Shown here: positions 9,301-18,025 of the stretch, piece by piece
Layout of the letters: the number at the start of each line of letters is the position of its first letter
Numbering within the stretch: the first letter of the stretch is position 1
Assembly (NCBI RefSeq): GCF_003967075.1
Contig: NZ_AP018664.1
Span: 558,001 to 622,000, forward strand
Direction: 5' to 3'
From: Sphingobium amiense
GTDB taxonomy: Bacteria > Pseudomonadota > Alphaproteobacteria > Sphingomonadales > Sphingomonadaceae
Length of the DNA stretch: 64,000 bases
Program-made: the position numbers and the translations under genes
The notes under the pieces: model-generated
What the model saw: only the letters and a program-made list of their open reading frames with translations
Database searches by the model: none
What the model was told of the DNA's origin: nothing

Positions 9301-9316
9301 CAAGATGATTATCAGG
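9301..9316. promoter_or_regulatory. Box A site 3
   Basis: Minus-strand CCTGATAATCATCTTG; the CCTGAT arm is perfect and the other arm degenerate. It lies 30 nt before the histidine kinase start at 9271. GATAAT within it could serve as a -10 in the kinase direction. Confidence 0.5.
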
Positions 9317-9387
9317 TATGGAATGGCGTGTCTATCTCGGGATACGCCGCACATACCCTCATGCCCGCAGGCTTACAGCTAAATCCG

Positions 9388-9403
9388 TATGATGAATATA
9401 AGG
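9388..9403. promoter_or_regulatory. Box A site 4 (weak)
   Basis: TATGATGAATATAAGG, reverse CCTTATATTCATCATA, related most closely to box A site 9 (CCTGATATTCATACGG). It lies 122 nt before the hydrolase start at 9525. This is the weakest member of the set. Confidence 0.35.
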
Positions 9404-9524
9404 CATGAATGTTGTTTTCTACACCTATGTATAGTGGGGACGGCCGGACAGGCGAGCATATGAGGGGCCATCAAATTTCACACGCCCCCGTCATCGACCG
9501 CGGTGCGGGATGAGGAGTCCGACC

Positions 9525-10319
9525 ATGAAGAAGTTGATCAGCGCTGCCGCTTCCATTGCCGCTGCCGCTACGCCCCTGCCTGCACTCGCGGGTCCGACCA
9601 AGCCGACGATCGTGCTCGTGCATGGCGCGTTCGAGACAGCCGAGGTCTGGGGCTATGTCGTCGCGAAGCTCGAGAAGGACGGATACAAGGTCAAGAATAT
9701 CGCGCTTCCCGGCCGGCCCGGCAACGAGCGAGCGGTGACCGAGATCTCGCTCGACCTCTACCAGCGGACCGTTGCGAGCGCGATTGCGGACGAAACCGGC
9801 CCGGTCGTCCTCGTCGGCCACAGCTTCGGGGGCTTTACGATCTCGGCCGAGGCGGAAGCGGAGCCGCAGAAGATCAAGACGCTGGTTTATGTCGCGGCCT
9901 ATATCCCGCGCAACGGGGACTCACTCCTGTCGCTGGCAACCGCTGATTCCGGAAGCAAGCTCGGTCCGGTTCTCGACATCGACAAGGAGCATGGTCTCGC
10001 GTCGGTCAAGCCGGGTGCCGGCGGCGGCGTGTTCGCCAGCGACGGCCCGCAGCAGGTTCAGGATGCGGTTTCGGGGGCGGTCGTCGCCGAACCGCTCGCC
10101 CCGCTCGCGACGCCCGTCACCCTGACCGCCGACCGCTTTGGCAAGGTCGACAAGGTGGCCATCCGCACGTTGCGCGATCAGGTGATCAGCACCGGCTACC
10201 AGGCCACGATGATCAAGGCCACGCCCGTCCGTCTGTCGCTCACTATCGACACCGGGCACGTCCCCTTCCTCACGCAGCCCGATGCGCTCGCGGCAGAAAT
10301 CGAAAAGGCCGCTGGCTGA
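9525..10319 (+). CDS. Exported serine alpha/beta hydrolase
   Basis: Alpha/beta hydrolase with an N-terminal signal peptide (MKKLISAAASIAAAATPLPALA, cleavage after ALA). After it comes the oxyanion motif IVLVHGAFE, the nucleophile elbow LVGHSFGGFT (Ser) and the catalytic His in IDTGHVPFL. Such EstA/salicylate-esterase-like proteins hydrolyse esters or amides; the substrate is not predictable. The start at 9525 is chosen over 9510 because GAGGAG lies eight bases upstream and the resulting N-terminus is a clean signal peptide. It is a clear paralogue of the protein at 58051-58848, sharing LEKDGYKVK, LTADRFGKVDKV and TLRDQV. A strong hairpin follows at 10339-10384. Confidence 0.9.
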   Translation: MKKLISAAASIAAAATPLPALAGPTKPTIVLVHGAFETAEVWGYVVAKLEKDGYKVKNIALPGRPGNERAVTEISLDLYQRTVASAIADETGPVVLVGHSFGGFTISAEAEAEPQKIKTLVYVAAYIPRNGDSLLSLATADSGSKLGPVLDIDKEHGLASVKPGAGGGVFASDGPQQVQDAVSGAVVAEPLAPLATPVTLTADRFGKVDKVAIRTLRDQVISTGYQATMIKATPVRLSLTIDTGHVPFLTQPDALAAEIEKAAG

Positions 10320-10338
10320 CGGCTCGCGGCTTTCCCGA

Positions 10339-10384
10339 ACGCTGGCCGCCAATCGCCCCCAAGCCCCCCAGCGGCGGCCAGCGT
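10339..10384 (+). terminator. Long hairpin after hydrolase
   Basis: Perfect 12-bp arms ACGCTGGCCGCC and GGCGGCCAGCGT around a 22-nt C-rich loop, 20 bases after the hydrolase stop and before osmC. No T-tract; it may attenuate transcription or stabilise the upstream message. Confidence 0.5.
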
Positions 10385-10409
10385 ACCCCCGAAGAAGCAG
10401 GAGAGACAT

Positions 10410-10838
10410 ATGAAAGCGATCGGATTGGCCAACTGGCAGGGCAACTGGAAGCAGGGAACCGGCACGCTCTCGACCCAGACGGATACGTTCAAGGACAAGC
10501 CGTACAGCTTCTCCAGCCGCTTCGAGGGGACGCCGGGCGCGAGCCCGGAGGAACTGCTCGCCGTCGCGCTTGCCGGCTGCTTCAATCAGGCGCTCGCAAA
10601 CAACTTCGGCATGATCGGCTTCGAGGCCGAGAGCATCGAGACCTCGGTCGCCGTCGAGCTAGGCTACGGCGAGAATGGCCACCCGGCGATCCTGAGCACC
10701 TTCGTCACGACGAGCGCGAAGGTGCCCGGCATCCCGCAGGATCGCTTCGACTACTGCGCGGAGCGTGCGCGCACCTTCTGCACGATCGCCATGCTGCTCA
10801 AGATCGAGATCGGCATGGAAGCGACGCTACTCGCCTGA
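10410..10838 (+). CDS. osmC: OsmC-family peroxiredoxin-like protein
   Basis: OsmC/Ohr family hydroperoxide reductase of 142 residues, the usual size for OsmC. The peroxidatic Cys57 lies in VALAGCFNQAL, and the resolving cysteine is Cys124 or Cys116 in DYCAERARTFCTIAM. The ASPEELLAVALAGC segment is the family signature. It reduces organic hydroperoxides using dithiol reductants such as lipoylated proteins. GGAGAGACAT before the ATG is a good ribosome binding site. It lies between the exported hydrolase and the enoyl-CoA hydratase relative in one plus-strand run that ends in the catalase gene, which supports an oxidative-stress role. Confidence 0.9.
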   Translation: MKAIGLANWQGNWKQGTGTLSTQTDTFKDKPYSFSSRFEGTPGASPEELLAVALAGCFNQALANNFGMIGFEAESIETSVAVELGYGENGHPAILSTFVTTSAKVPGIPQDRFDYCAERARTFCTIAMLLKIEIGMEATLLA

Positions 10839-10906
10839 TGACTGCCGAGGCAGCGCGGCGTTCGCGCCGCGCTGGTCTGGCCTCTTGCAACGGAACGGAG
10901 TCCATC

Positions 10907-11764
10907 ATGTTTGTCGACGACTTCAAGCCCACCGATTTCACGCTGACGGTCCAGACACCCCAGCTCTGGCGGGTCGCGTTCAACAATCCTCCGGTCAACG
11001 TGATCGGCACGGCGATGATCCGCGACCTCAAGCTGCTCCTGACCGAACTCGAAACCAACACGACCGTGAACGCCGTCGTGTTCGAGAGCGCCGATCCGGA
11101 CTTTTTCCTCGCGCATTGGGATCTGGCTGCGAACCCGGCTGAGACCGAGGCGCTCCCAAGCCCCACCGGTTATGCGGCCTGGGTCGATGTGCTCGTGCGT
11201 CTGAGCCACCTGCCTGCCGTCACGATCTCCGCCATTCGAGGCATCGCGCGCGGCGCCGGTAGCGAGTTCATTCTCGCAACGGACGTCCGCTTCGCCAGCT
11301 TTGAAAAGGCCATTCTCGGCCAGATGGAAGTCGGGTTCACCGCGCTGCCCGGCGGCGGCGCCGCGGGCCGGCTGCCCGCGCTCGTCGGGCGAGGGCGGTC
11401 GTTCGAGATTCTACTGAGCGGCGAGGACTACTCCGCCGAGCTCGCCGAAAAATACGGTTATGTGAACCGGGCAATCCCGGATGCCGAATTTTCGGCGTTC
11501 ATCGATGCGTGGGCGCTGCGCGTCTCCCGGTGGGATCGCCGGGTTATCGCGGACATCAAGCATTATGTGAACAAATACACGCTGCTCGCCGACGAGGAAT
11601 TCCCGCCGCAGTCGGATGCCTTCTGGGCGTCGGCCGGCCGGCCGGCGTTCCAGTCGATTAACGAGCAGCTTTTCGAGCGCGGCCTGCAGACCCGCGGTGC
11701 CCTCGAATATGATCTCGGCGCGCAGGTGGGTGCGATCTTCCCGCGCGACGTCACTGACGCCTGA
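10907..11764 (+). CDS. Enoyl-CoA hydratase/isomerase family protein
   Basis: Crotonase-fold protein of 285 residues. The oxyanion-hole segments are VNAVVFESADPDFFLAHWDL and AIRGIARGAGSEFILATDVRFAS; the usual catalytic glutamates of true hydratases are not obvious, so it could be an isomerase, hydrolase or a non-CoA member. ATG at 10907 is chosen because GGAACGGAG lies seven bases before it; an upstream ATG at 10838 overlaps the osmC stop but has no ribosome binding site and adds an Arg-rich stretch. It is in an operon-like run with osmC, and is closed by a GC-rich hairpin at 11774-11795. Confidence 0.85.
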   Translation: MFVDDFKPTDFTLTVQTPQLWRVAFNNPPVNVIGTAMIRDLKLLLTELETNTTVNAVVFESADPDFFLAHWDLAANPAETEALPSPTGYAAWVDVLVRLSHLPAVTISAIRGIARGAGSEFILATDVRFASFEKAILGQMEVGFTALPGGGAAGRLPALVGRGRSFEILLSGEDYSAELAEKYGYVNRAIPDAEFSAFIDAWALRVSRWDRRVIADIKHYVNKYTLLADEEFPPQSDAFWASAGRPAFQSINEQLFERGLQTRGALEYDLGAQVGAIFPRDVTDA

Positions 11765-11773
11765 GCCTCCAGG

Positions 11774-11795
11774 GCCCCGCCGCCACGGGCGGGGC
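11774..11795 (+). terminator. Rho-independent-like terminator
   Basis: Arms GCCCCGCC and GGCGGGGC around a 6-nt loop, ten bases after the enoyl-CoA hydratase stop. Only TTG follows, so the T-tract is poor. Confidence 0.55.
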
Positions 11796-11845
11796 TTGCC
11801 CATCAGGCGGCCGATCCCCCGCAGCGACCAAGGTCCAGCACACCC

Positions 11846-12850
11846 ATGCACATCCGGCTCACAAGCGCGACAGCCATAGTGGGGCTCGCCGTAACTGTCG
11901 GCACTGGCGTCCTCGCCAGGCCGGCGCACGCCCCCGAGGTGACGCGCGGGATTTCCGACAAGGATCTGGTCAGATCGCTTCCCGGCTTTGTGAACCGCTC
12001 GGCACCGGTCAACGGCTTTCGCCTCCACTATGTGGTCGGAGGGAAGGGGCCTGCGGTCTTCCTCCTGCCGGGCTGGCCCGAAACGTGGTGGTCCTACCAC
12101 AAAATCATGCCCGAGCTTGCGAAGACTCACCGCGTCTACGCGATCGACATCCGCGGAATGGGCAGTTCCGGCAAGCCCGCCGGCGGATATGACAAGAAGA
12201 CGATGGCGGGCGACCTTGCCGCTCTGGTCCGCCTCACGAGGAACGCCCGGGTTGACGTCGTAGGCCATGACATCGGCGCGATGGTGGCATTCAGCTTCGC
12301 CGAAAACTATCCCGAGCTGACGCGCCGGTTGGTCCTGCTGGACGTCGGACACCCATCTGCAGGCTACCGCGCGCTGAAGCTGCTGCCGGAACCCGGAACC
12401 TTCGGCGACACGATCGACGAGGATCATCCCTATTTGTGGTGGTTCGCCTTCCATCAGGTGAAGGGCATGCCGGAAAAATTGCTCGAGGGCCGCGCAGGTA
12501 TCGAGCAGGCATGGTTCTTCCGCTACATGGCCAAGGACGAGCGCGCGATCGACGCCCGGTCGCGCGCGGTCTATGCAGCAGCTTACTCCACTCGCGAGGG
12601 GACGCGAGCCGGCAATGCCTGGTACCAGGCGTTCGATCGGGACATCGCCGACGATGCAACATACGGCCAGCTCAAGATGCCGGTGCTTGGCTTGGCCGGA
12701 CCCGGCTACACCCGCCTGAAAGCATCGATCGACGCGCGTGCGCCGGGCGCGGCCACGATCCGCGTGGAGGGTTCAGGGCATTTCATCGCTGAAGAGAAGC
12801 CTTCAGCGCTTCTCGATTATCTGCGCGGCTTTCTGGATCGCTCGGACTGA
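11846..12850 (+). CDS. Exported epoxide-hydrolase-like alpha/beta hydrolase
   Basis: Alpha/beta hydrolase of 334 residues with an N-terminal signal sequence (MHIRLTSATAIVGLAVTVGTGVLARPAHA). The oxyanion motif LLPGWPETWWSYHKIMP is that of epoxide hydrolases and haloalkane dehalogenases, and the nucleophile elbow VVGHDIGAMVAF has Asp rather than Ser, which is diagnostic of that branch. A late His lies in VEGSGHFIAEEKP. The expected reaction is opening of epoxides through an ester intermediate, probably in the periplasm. It sits between the osmC-hydratase pair and katE. Confidence 0.88.
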   Translation: MHIRLTSATAIVGLAVTVGTGVLARPAHAPEVTRGISDKDLVRSLPGFVNRSAPVNGFRLHYVVGGKGPAVFLLPGWPETWWSYHKIMPELAKTHRVYAIDIRGMGSSGKPAGGYDKKTMAGDLAALVRLTRNARVDVVGHDIGAMVAFSFAENYPELTRRLVLLDVGHPSAGYRALKLLPEPGTFGDTIDEDHPYLWWFAFHQVKGMPEKLLEGRAGIEQAWFFRYMAKDERAIDARSRAVYAAAYSTREGTRAGNAWYQAFDRDIADDATYGQLKMPVLGLAGPGYTRLKASIDARAPGAATIRVEGSGHFIAEEKPSALLDYLRGFLDRSD

Positions 12851-13025
12851 GCGGGCTGACGATCGTGCGCCACCATGGACTGCACGACTTCGGTCGCCGA
12901 CCCAGGCGCCGCGGCGTTCCTCCGAGCGGCAGGGCCAGCTTGCGCGAACAGCCGCCACGAACGCTTGAGCGCGTTCAGACCGATCATCTGCGCGGCATCT
13001 GCTGCGCGCCTACCGGAGAACTCCC

Positions 13026-15104
13026 ATGACCACGAACAACGCCAGCCCCGGCCTCGGCAATGGCGGCGAGACCCATCAGCGCGCGGCTGGCAGCGGCGAC
13101 GTGCTCACCACCAATCATGGAGCGCCCGTCAGCGACAATCAGAATTCGCTGCGATCCGGTGGGCGCGGCCCCACGCTGATCGAAGACTTCGTGCTCCGCG
13201 AGAAGATCTTCCACTTCGACCACGAGCGCATCCCGGAGCGGATCGTGCACGCCCGCGGATCCGGCGCGCACGGTATATTCGAGGCGACAGCCGATATCTC
13301 GGACCTGTCGCGTGCAGCCGTCTTCACCAAGGGCGAGAAGACCGAAGTGTTCGTCCGCTTCTCGACGGTGGCCGGTGGCGCTGGCTCGGTCGACACGCCG
13401 CGCGACGTTCGTGGCTTTGCGGTGAAGTTCTACACGCGCGAAGGAAACTGGGACCTCGTCGGCAACAATATCCCTGTCTTCTTCATCCAGGACGCGATCA
13501 AGTTCCCGGACTTGGTCCACGCCGTGAAGATGGAGGCGGACCGAGGATACCCGCAGGCCGGAAGCGCCCATGACACTTTCTGGGACTGGGCGTCCCTGAT
13601 GCCCGAGACGACCCATATGTTGATGTGGGCGATGTCGGACCGCACGCTGCCGCGCAGCCTGCGCATGATGGAGGGATTTGGTGTCCACACGTTCAAGCTG
13701 GTCAATGCGGAAGGCGAGGCGCGGTTCGTGAAGTTCCACTGGAAGCCGCGCCTCGGCGTACAGTCGACGATCTGGGACGAGGCGCTGAAGCTGCAGGCTG
13801 CCGACAACGACTATCACCGGCGCGACCTGTTCGAAGCGATCGAGGCGGGTGCGTTTCCCCAGTGGGATCTTGGCATCCAGGTCTTTGACCGGGAGTTCGC
13901 CGACGCGCAGCCTTACGACGTCCTCGACGCGACCAAGCTGATTCCAGAAGAGGACGTGCCCGTGCGGCTTATCGGCACGCTCACGCTCAACCGTAACGTC
14001 GACAACTTCTTCGCCGAAACCGAGCAGGTCGCGTTTCTCCCGAGCAATGTTGTGCCCGGAATCGACTTCTCGAACGATCCGCTGCTCCAGGGCCGCCTCT
14101 TTAGCTATCTCGACACGCAGAAATCGCGTCTCGGCACGACCAATTTCCATCAGATCCCGATCAATGCCCCGCGCTGTCCGTTCGGCAACTTTCAGCGCGA
14201 CGGCATGATGCAGACCAAGGTTCCGAAGGGCCGCGCCAACTATGAGCCCAACAGCCTTGCCGAGCATGGTGAAGAGGGAGGCCCGCGCGAGAGTCCGGCC
14301 CGCGGCTTCGCAACGACCAATCTGTCGAGCGGCCCTGACGAGACGGGGGGCAAGCTGCGCATCCGCGCCGAGGCCTTCTCCGATCACTACAGCCAGGCGC
14401 GATTGTTCTATCGATCGCAGACGAAGAGCGAGCAGGCCCACATTGCTTCGTCATTCGTGTTTGAGCTTTCGAAGGTTGGCCATCTCGAGCAGGTTCCGCC
14501 GCGCATGCTCGCCAACCTGCGCAACGTCGACGAGGATCTGGCCCAACGTGTCGCAGATGGACTTGGCATCGAGCTGCCAGCCAAGGCGCGCGCGGCCAAG
14601 GAGCCGGTCGATATGGCGCCTTCCGACGCGCTTTCGATCCACAAGAACATGAAGCAGGTCCTTGAAGGGCGTGTCATCGGCGTGCTGATCGCCGACGGCA
14701 CTGAGGCCGATGAGCTGAAATCTCTGGTCGCCGCGATCATCAAGGCGAAAGCCAAGGCTGTTCTGGTCGCGCCCAAGATCGGCGGCGTCACCCTGTCCGA
14801 CGGCAGCCGGCAGAAGGCCGACGGGCAACTCGCAGGATCGCCGTCGCAGATCTTCGATGCAGTCGCGCTTGTCTTGTCGGCCGGAGGTTGTTCCGCTCTC
14901 GTGAACCAGAGCGCCGTGGTGCAGTGGGTCGTGGATGCGTTCGCGCATCTGAAGGCCGTGGGCGCGACCGCTGCTGCCTTGCCTCTGGCCGAAAAAGCCG
15001 GCCTCCGTGAGGAAGACGACATTGTCGGTCTTGGCAGCGACTTCATCGAGGCTGCCGCCAAGCGGTTCTATGATCGTGAGCCGGCCCTCAGAACGCTGGC
15101 GTGA
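13026..15104 (+). CDS. katE: Large-subunit (clade 2) heme catalase
   Basis: Monofunctional catalase of 692 residues, the size of HPII-type enzymes. The distal His lies in [15 protein letters not shown], the distal Asn in [13 protein letters not shown], and the proximal heme-ligand Tyr in [14 protein letters not shown]. After the core, residues from about 540 form the flavodoxin/DJ-1-like C-terminal domain seen only in large catalases ([18 protein letters not shown]). It disproportionates hydrogen peroxide. It closes the plus-strand stress run and is followed by a terminator-like hairpin at 15155-15185. A second, small-subunit catalase lies at 61721-63181. Confidence 0.95.
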   Translation: MTTNNASPGLGNGGETHQRAAGSGDVLTTNHGAPVSDNQNSLRSGGRGPTLIEDFVLREKIFHFDHERIPERIVHARGSGAHGIFEATADISDLSRAAVFTKGEKTEVFVRFSTVAGGAGSVDTPRDVRGFAVKFYTREGNWDLVGNNIPVFFIQDAIKFPDLVHAVKMEADRGYPQAGSAHDTFWDWASLMPETTHMLMWAMSDRTLPRSLRMMEGFGVHTFKLVNAEGEARFVKFHWKPRLGVQSTIWDEALKLQAADNDYHRRDLFEAIEAGAFPQWDLGIQVFDREFADAQPYDVLDATKLIPEEDVPVRLIGTLTLNRNVDNFFAETEQVAFLPSNVVPGIDFSNDPLLQGRLFSYLDTQKSRLGTTNFHQIPINAPRCPFGNFQRDGMMQTKVPKGRANYEPNSLAEHGEEGGPRESPARGFATTNLSSGPDETGGKLRIRAEAFSDHYSQARLFYRSQTKSEQAHIASSFVFELSKVGHLEQVPPRMLANLRNVDEDLAQRVADGLGIELPAKARAAKEPVDMAPSDALSIHKNMKQVLEGRVIGVLIADGTEADELKSLVAAIIKAKAKAVLVAPKIGGVTLSDGSRQKADGQLAGSPSQIFDAVALVLSAGGCSALVNQSAVVQWVVDAFAHLKAVGATAAALPLAEKAGLREEDDIVGLGSDFIEAAAKRFYDREPALRTLA

Positions 15105-15154
15105 CCGAGCCCGGAAGGCTCTCGTCTCTGTCGAAGGGCAGCGCAGCCTGAAGG

Positions 15155-15185
15155 GGGAGCGCCGGGATCAATCTCCCGGCCTCCC
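15155..15185 (+). terminator. Terminator hairpin after katE
   Basis: Nested arms GGGAG/CTCCC and CCGGGA/TCCCGG around TCAATC, 51 bases past the katE stop. It separates katE from the MFS gene at 15351. Confidence 0.6.
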
Positions 15186-15321
15186 ATCCTCCTATCTGCG
15201 GATCGCCGCGGAGGCCGACACCATGGCCGCACGACCGCGGACGTTGGGCCTGCGCCGATGCCTTCGCGCATCGAAGGCCTCTGGCACGATGCGGATATGC
15301 CTAACTTCCATTGACTCCAAG

Positions 15322-15337
15322 CATGAGCATTATCAGG
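15322..15337. promoter_or_regulatory. Box A site 5
   Basis: CATGAGCATTATCAGG, reverse CCTGATAATGCTCATG. It ends 13 nt before the first possible start of the MFS gene at 15351, so it must overlap the core promoter. Confidence 0.5.
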
Positions 15338-15350
15338 TTTCATTAATTCA

Positions 15351-16595
15351 ATGATCATCATGGCTTTGGAATGGGGCTATTCGAGAATGCTGCGAGACGA
15401 GCATGGGGATAGGCTTCAAGAAGGGGTGCAGCCCGGTGCGCCGGGCAATACGCACCATCCGCTCGGATCGCCCCGCTGGGCCGGCGTTGGCGCGCTGGCG
15501 CTCGGTGTGTTCGCCTTCGTAACGACCGAGTTTCTGCCTGTGGGCGTACTGCCCCAGATCGCTGCAGACCTTCGCGTTTCGCTGTCCACCGCCGGCCTGA
15601 TGCTCACCGCTCCGGGTATCGTGGCAGCCATGTCAGCGCCGGCAACTCTCCTTCTGGCTGGCGCGATCGACCGCCGCCGCCTGCTTATCGTCCTGACCGG
15701 ACTTCTCCTTCTGGCGGATCTCGGCTGCGCCTTCGCCCCCAACTTCCTGGTCGTCGTCCTCGGACGCGCGCTCCTTGGAGCAGGTCTGGGGGGGTTCTGG
15801 GCGGTGGCGCTCGCCGCGGGAGGGCGCCTCGTCCCCGCTAGGCTGATCGCGCGCGCCGTCTCGCTGATCGTCGCCGGCATCACCTGCGCCACTATCCTCG
15901 GCTTGCCCACCGGCAGCCTGATCGGAAGCGTCTGGGGCTGGCGCGCGTCGTTCGCGGCTGCGGCGATCCTCGCGGGGATCTCCATTCTCGGCCAAGCCGT
16001 GTTTCTGCCGTCCCTCCCGGTCGCCGAAAAGCTCGTTCGATCGGACTTTCTTCTGCTTCTGAGGCGCGGGAAGGTTCGACGGGCGCTCGCGCTCGTCCTT
16101 TGCCTGTTTGGCGGAAATCTGGCTGCCTATACCTATCTCTCCCCCTATCTTGAGGCCCAGCCCGGTCTTGGATCCCGCGCCGTCCCGGTCGTGCTGCTGG
16201 TGTTTGGTATCACCAGTTTTCTCGCCAACCTCGTGATACCGGGCGCCCTCGAGCGCCATCCCCGAGCCGTGGTGGCGGGCCAGGCGGCCGCCATCGCGAT
16301 CGGTCTTCTCGGCCTCGTGCTATCGGCAGGGACACTTCCCGTCACGCTCTTGCTGCTACTCCTCTGGGCAGTGCCGTTCGGGGCGGTGCCGCTCTGCCTG
16401 AACCACTGGGTTCAAGGCGCTTCAACCGAGGCACCGGAGGCCGGTTCGGCGCTCTATGTCAGTACCGTCCAGATCGCGATCGCGCTCGGCTCGGCGGCGG
16501 GTGCTCTAGCCGTGCAAGGGTTAGGACTCCCGGCGAATTTCGGACTCGGTGCCGGGCTTGCGCTGGTCGGCTGCCTACTGTTGCTCCAGGGGTAG
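15351..16595 (+). CDS. MFS transporter, DHA1-type exporter
   Basis: Twelve-segment major facilitator of up to 414 residues, like the AraJ/NepI/CmlR group of sugar or drug exporters. The first helix GALALGVFAFVTTEFLPVGVLPQIAADL is the group signature, and motif A is LLAGAIDRRRLLI. It is expected in the inner membrane as a proton-driven exporter. The start is uncertain: ATGs at 15351, 15360 and 15387 all lack a good ribosome binding site, and about 35 hydrophilic residues precede the first helix. Box A site 5 lies immediately upstream, placing it in that regulon. Confidence 0.85.
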   Translation: MIIMALEWGYSRMLRDEHGDRLQEGVQPGAPGNTHHPLGSPRWAGVGALALGVFAFVTTEFLPVGVLPQIAADLRVSLSTAGLMLTAPGIVAAMSAPATLLLAGAIDRRRLLIVLTGLLLLADLGCAFAPNFLVVVLGRALLGAGLGGFWAVALAAGGRLVPARLIARAVSLIVAGITCATILGLPTGSLIGSVWGWRASFAAAAILAGISILGQAVFLPSLPVAEKLVRSDFLLLLRRGKVRRALALVLCLFGGNLAAYTYLSPYLEAQPGLGSRAVPVVLLVFGITSFLANLVIPGALERHPRAVVAGQAAAIAIGLLGLVLSAGTLPVTLLLLLLWAVPFGAVPLCLNHWVQGASTEAPEAGSALYVSTVQIAIALGSAAGALAVQGLGLPANFGLGAGLALVGCLLLLQG

Positions 16596-16691
16596 GTCCG
16601 TCGATCGTTCCTAATCGGCCTGCCCGGCGCTCCGTGTGCTTACCTTAGTCCGGCCAGATAACCTTTTATTAAACGGTCGGGGCTATCCAAG

Positions 16692-16707
16692 CCTGATTAT
16701 AGTAAGG
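16692..16707. promoter_or_regulatory. Box A site 6 within a longer inverted repeat
   Basis: CCTGATTATAGTAAGG. It sits in a perfect 7-bp inverted repeat CAAGCCT/AGGCTTG (16688-16711). TATAGT could be the -10. The small gene starts only 18 nt further on, after AAAGGAG. Confidence 0.55.
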
Positions 16708-16724
16708 CTTGAAAGGAGCTGCCT

Positions 16725-17006
16725 GTGATCGGTCTTGCCTATAGTGCCGCAGGTACGGCCTATACCCGGCGGTGTATCGCCCTGGGCGTGATGCCGGGGA
16801 CGCTGCCCGGCGGACCGTCAGGGATCATCCCTGATAACAGCGAGGCCACTCGCTACGGTGGCGTGGGGCCGGTCAATCCCATCATCCCGAACGCGCCGAC
16901 GGTGGGAGGTGGCAGCACCGGCACGGCCGCGCTCCATCTGAAATCGACCAGCCACCAGAACGGCAGCGCCCAGTCGTTCAGCGATTTGATCGCCAAACTT
17001 GCCTAG
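16725..17006 (+). CDS. Small protein of unknown function, GTAY-C-PG type
   Basis: Protein of 93 residues with no recognised domain. The N-terminus (SAAGTAYTRRCIALGVMPGT) is shared with the 96-residue protein at 40283-40573 (SVSGTAYLQKCVAAGKLPGQ), so a small family defined by GTAY, a Cys, and PG-x-P is present twice. The rest is Gly/Pro/Asn-rich and looks disordered, ending in a short helix-like tail (SFSDLIAKLA). There is no signal peptide or membrane segment. The start may be GTG or ATG around 16725, with AAAGGAG seven to ten bases upstream. Box A site 6 is just before it and a 14-bp perfect hairpin follows, so it is probably an independently expressed unit. Confidence 0.7.
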   Translation: MIGLAYSAAGTAYTRRCIALGVMPGTLPGGPSGIIPDNSEATRYGGVGPVNPIIPNAPTVGGGSTGTAALHLKSTSHQNGSAQSFSDLIAKLA

Positions 17007-17014
17007 AATCGGCA

Positions 17015-17050
17015 GTATGTCGCGGCAGTCCGCACGCTGCCGCGACATAC
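17015..17050 (+). terminator. Perfect 14-bp hairpin downstream of small gene
   Basis: Arms GTATGTCGCGGCAG and CTGCCGCGACATAC around an 8-nt loop, beginning nine bases after the stop at 17006. It has no T-tract. It may be a terminator for both converging units or a stability element. Confidence 0.55.
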
Positions 17051-17127
17051 CGGCCGAAGCCAAGTCGTGCTCGCTTGATTTATGGCCGCGTGCAGGGTGC
17101 TGGGTTGCGCCCGGCCGGCTCCGGTTT

Positions 17128-17859
17128 TCATCGCGACGCGGACAGTTTCTCACCCACCGCTTGAACAAAGGGAGCGAGGTCGATCGGCGCACGCGAGGTG
17201 ACGATGTTGCCGTCAACGACCACCGACGTGTCGACATATGTCGCGCCGGCATTTTCGAGATCGGGTTGCGTCGACCACCACGCAGTCGCGCGTCTGCCCT
17301 TGAGCAGACCGGCATCGGATAGCACCCACGGTCCATGGCAAATCGCGGCGAGCAGCTTTCCCGCGGCCGCCGCCTCCTGGAGCAATTTCCGGACCTGAAG
17401 GTCGGACCGCAGCGTATCGGGATTCCAGGCGCCCCCGGGCACGATGAAAGCGTCGTAATCCGGGACCATTACCTCATCCACGGTTTTGTTGAACGCCGCC
17501 CAGCCCGCAGTCTCGATATAGTGGATTGTCAGGATATGCGTCTCACGCACCGCCGGAATCTGTATGCCGTGATAGGCGGGATATTTCGGTTTCTTCGGTG
17601 CAGCCAGATGAACCGTGGCGCCGCGGGTTTTGAAGAAATGAAGGATGGTGGTGAGCTCGATCTCCTCGACACCGTCCGTCGCTATGACGACGATGCGCTT
17701 GCCGGCATAAACGGCCGGATCTGCCGGGGCTTCGGTCCAGATCTGGCGCAGCGCTGCGTTGTCCGGCGCATCCAGCATTTGAGCGGCCGATATGCGTGGG
17801 TGCGCCGCCGACGTTTCGGCCGCGAGAAGAGCCCGGTAGGGGGAAGAGGCGGTGACCAT
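17128..17859 (-). CDS. DJ-1/PfpI family protein (protease I / glyoxalase-like)
   Basis: Type 1 glutamine amidotransferase-fold protein of 243 residues. The nucleophile elbow AAICHGPWVLSDAGLLKGR is that of PfpI/YhbO proteins, and a Glu lies in TDGVEEIELTTI. Members hydrolyse or repair glyoxal adducts; which applies here is unknown. An N-terminal extension of about 50 residues precedes the core and has no obvious signal peptide. The ATG at 17859 follows AGGA by nine bases; a longer frame to 17952 is unlikely. It is the last gene of the operon beginning with emrB at 24835 and belongs to a different subgroup from the two Hsp31-like copies. Confidence 0.85.
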   Translation of the reverse strand: MVTASSPYRALLAAETSAAHPRISAAQMLDAPDNAALRQIWTEAPADPAVYAGKRIVVIATDGVEEIELTTILHFFKTRGATVHLAAPKKPKYPAYHGIQIPAVRETHILTIHYIETAGWAAFNKTVDEVMVPDYDAFIVPGGAWNPDTLRSDLQVRKLLQEAAAAGKLLAAICHGPWVLSDAGLLKGRRATAWWSTQPDLENAGATYVDTSVVVDGNIVTSRAPIDLAPFVQAVGEKLSASR

Positions 17860-17991
17860 CAGCAACATTCCTATATTTGGGCTATGCCGGCTGGCAGGAC
17901 GCCAAGAGGCGCCGGTCTGCGCCGGCGGGCCAGGCTGGCGCGAGGGTGGCATGTTGCCATTCCCCGAGTCATGATTGGGCAGGCATTCTTC

Positions 17992-18016
17992 GGGGGCCGC
18001 CTTAGTGGCGGCCCCC
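17992..18016 (-). terminator. Strong GC hairpin after cysteine hydrolase
   Basis: Perfect 10-bp arms GGGGGCCGCC and GGCGGCCCCC around TTAGT, ten bases past the stop of the gene at 18026. No T-tract. It lies inside the operon, so it may reduce readthrough to the PfpI gene. Confidence 0.55.
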
Positions 18017-18025
18017 GCAGGATTG

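Noticed and set aside
11800..11815. ATCAGG in the gap before the epoxide-hydrolase-like gene as a further box A
   Set aside because: Only the six-base half is present; the partner half and spacing do not match.
12984..14441. 485-codon minus-strand frame antisense to katE
   Set aside because: Shadow of a highly conserved catalase; long antisense frames are expected in GC-rich DNA.
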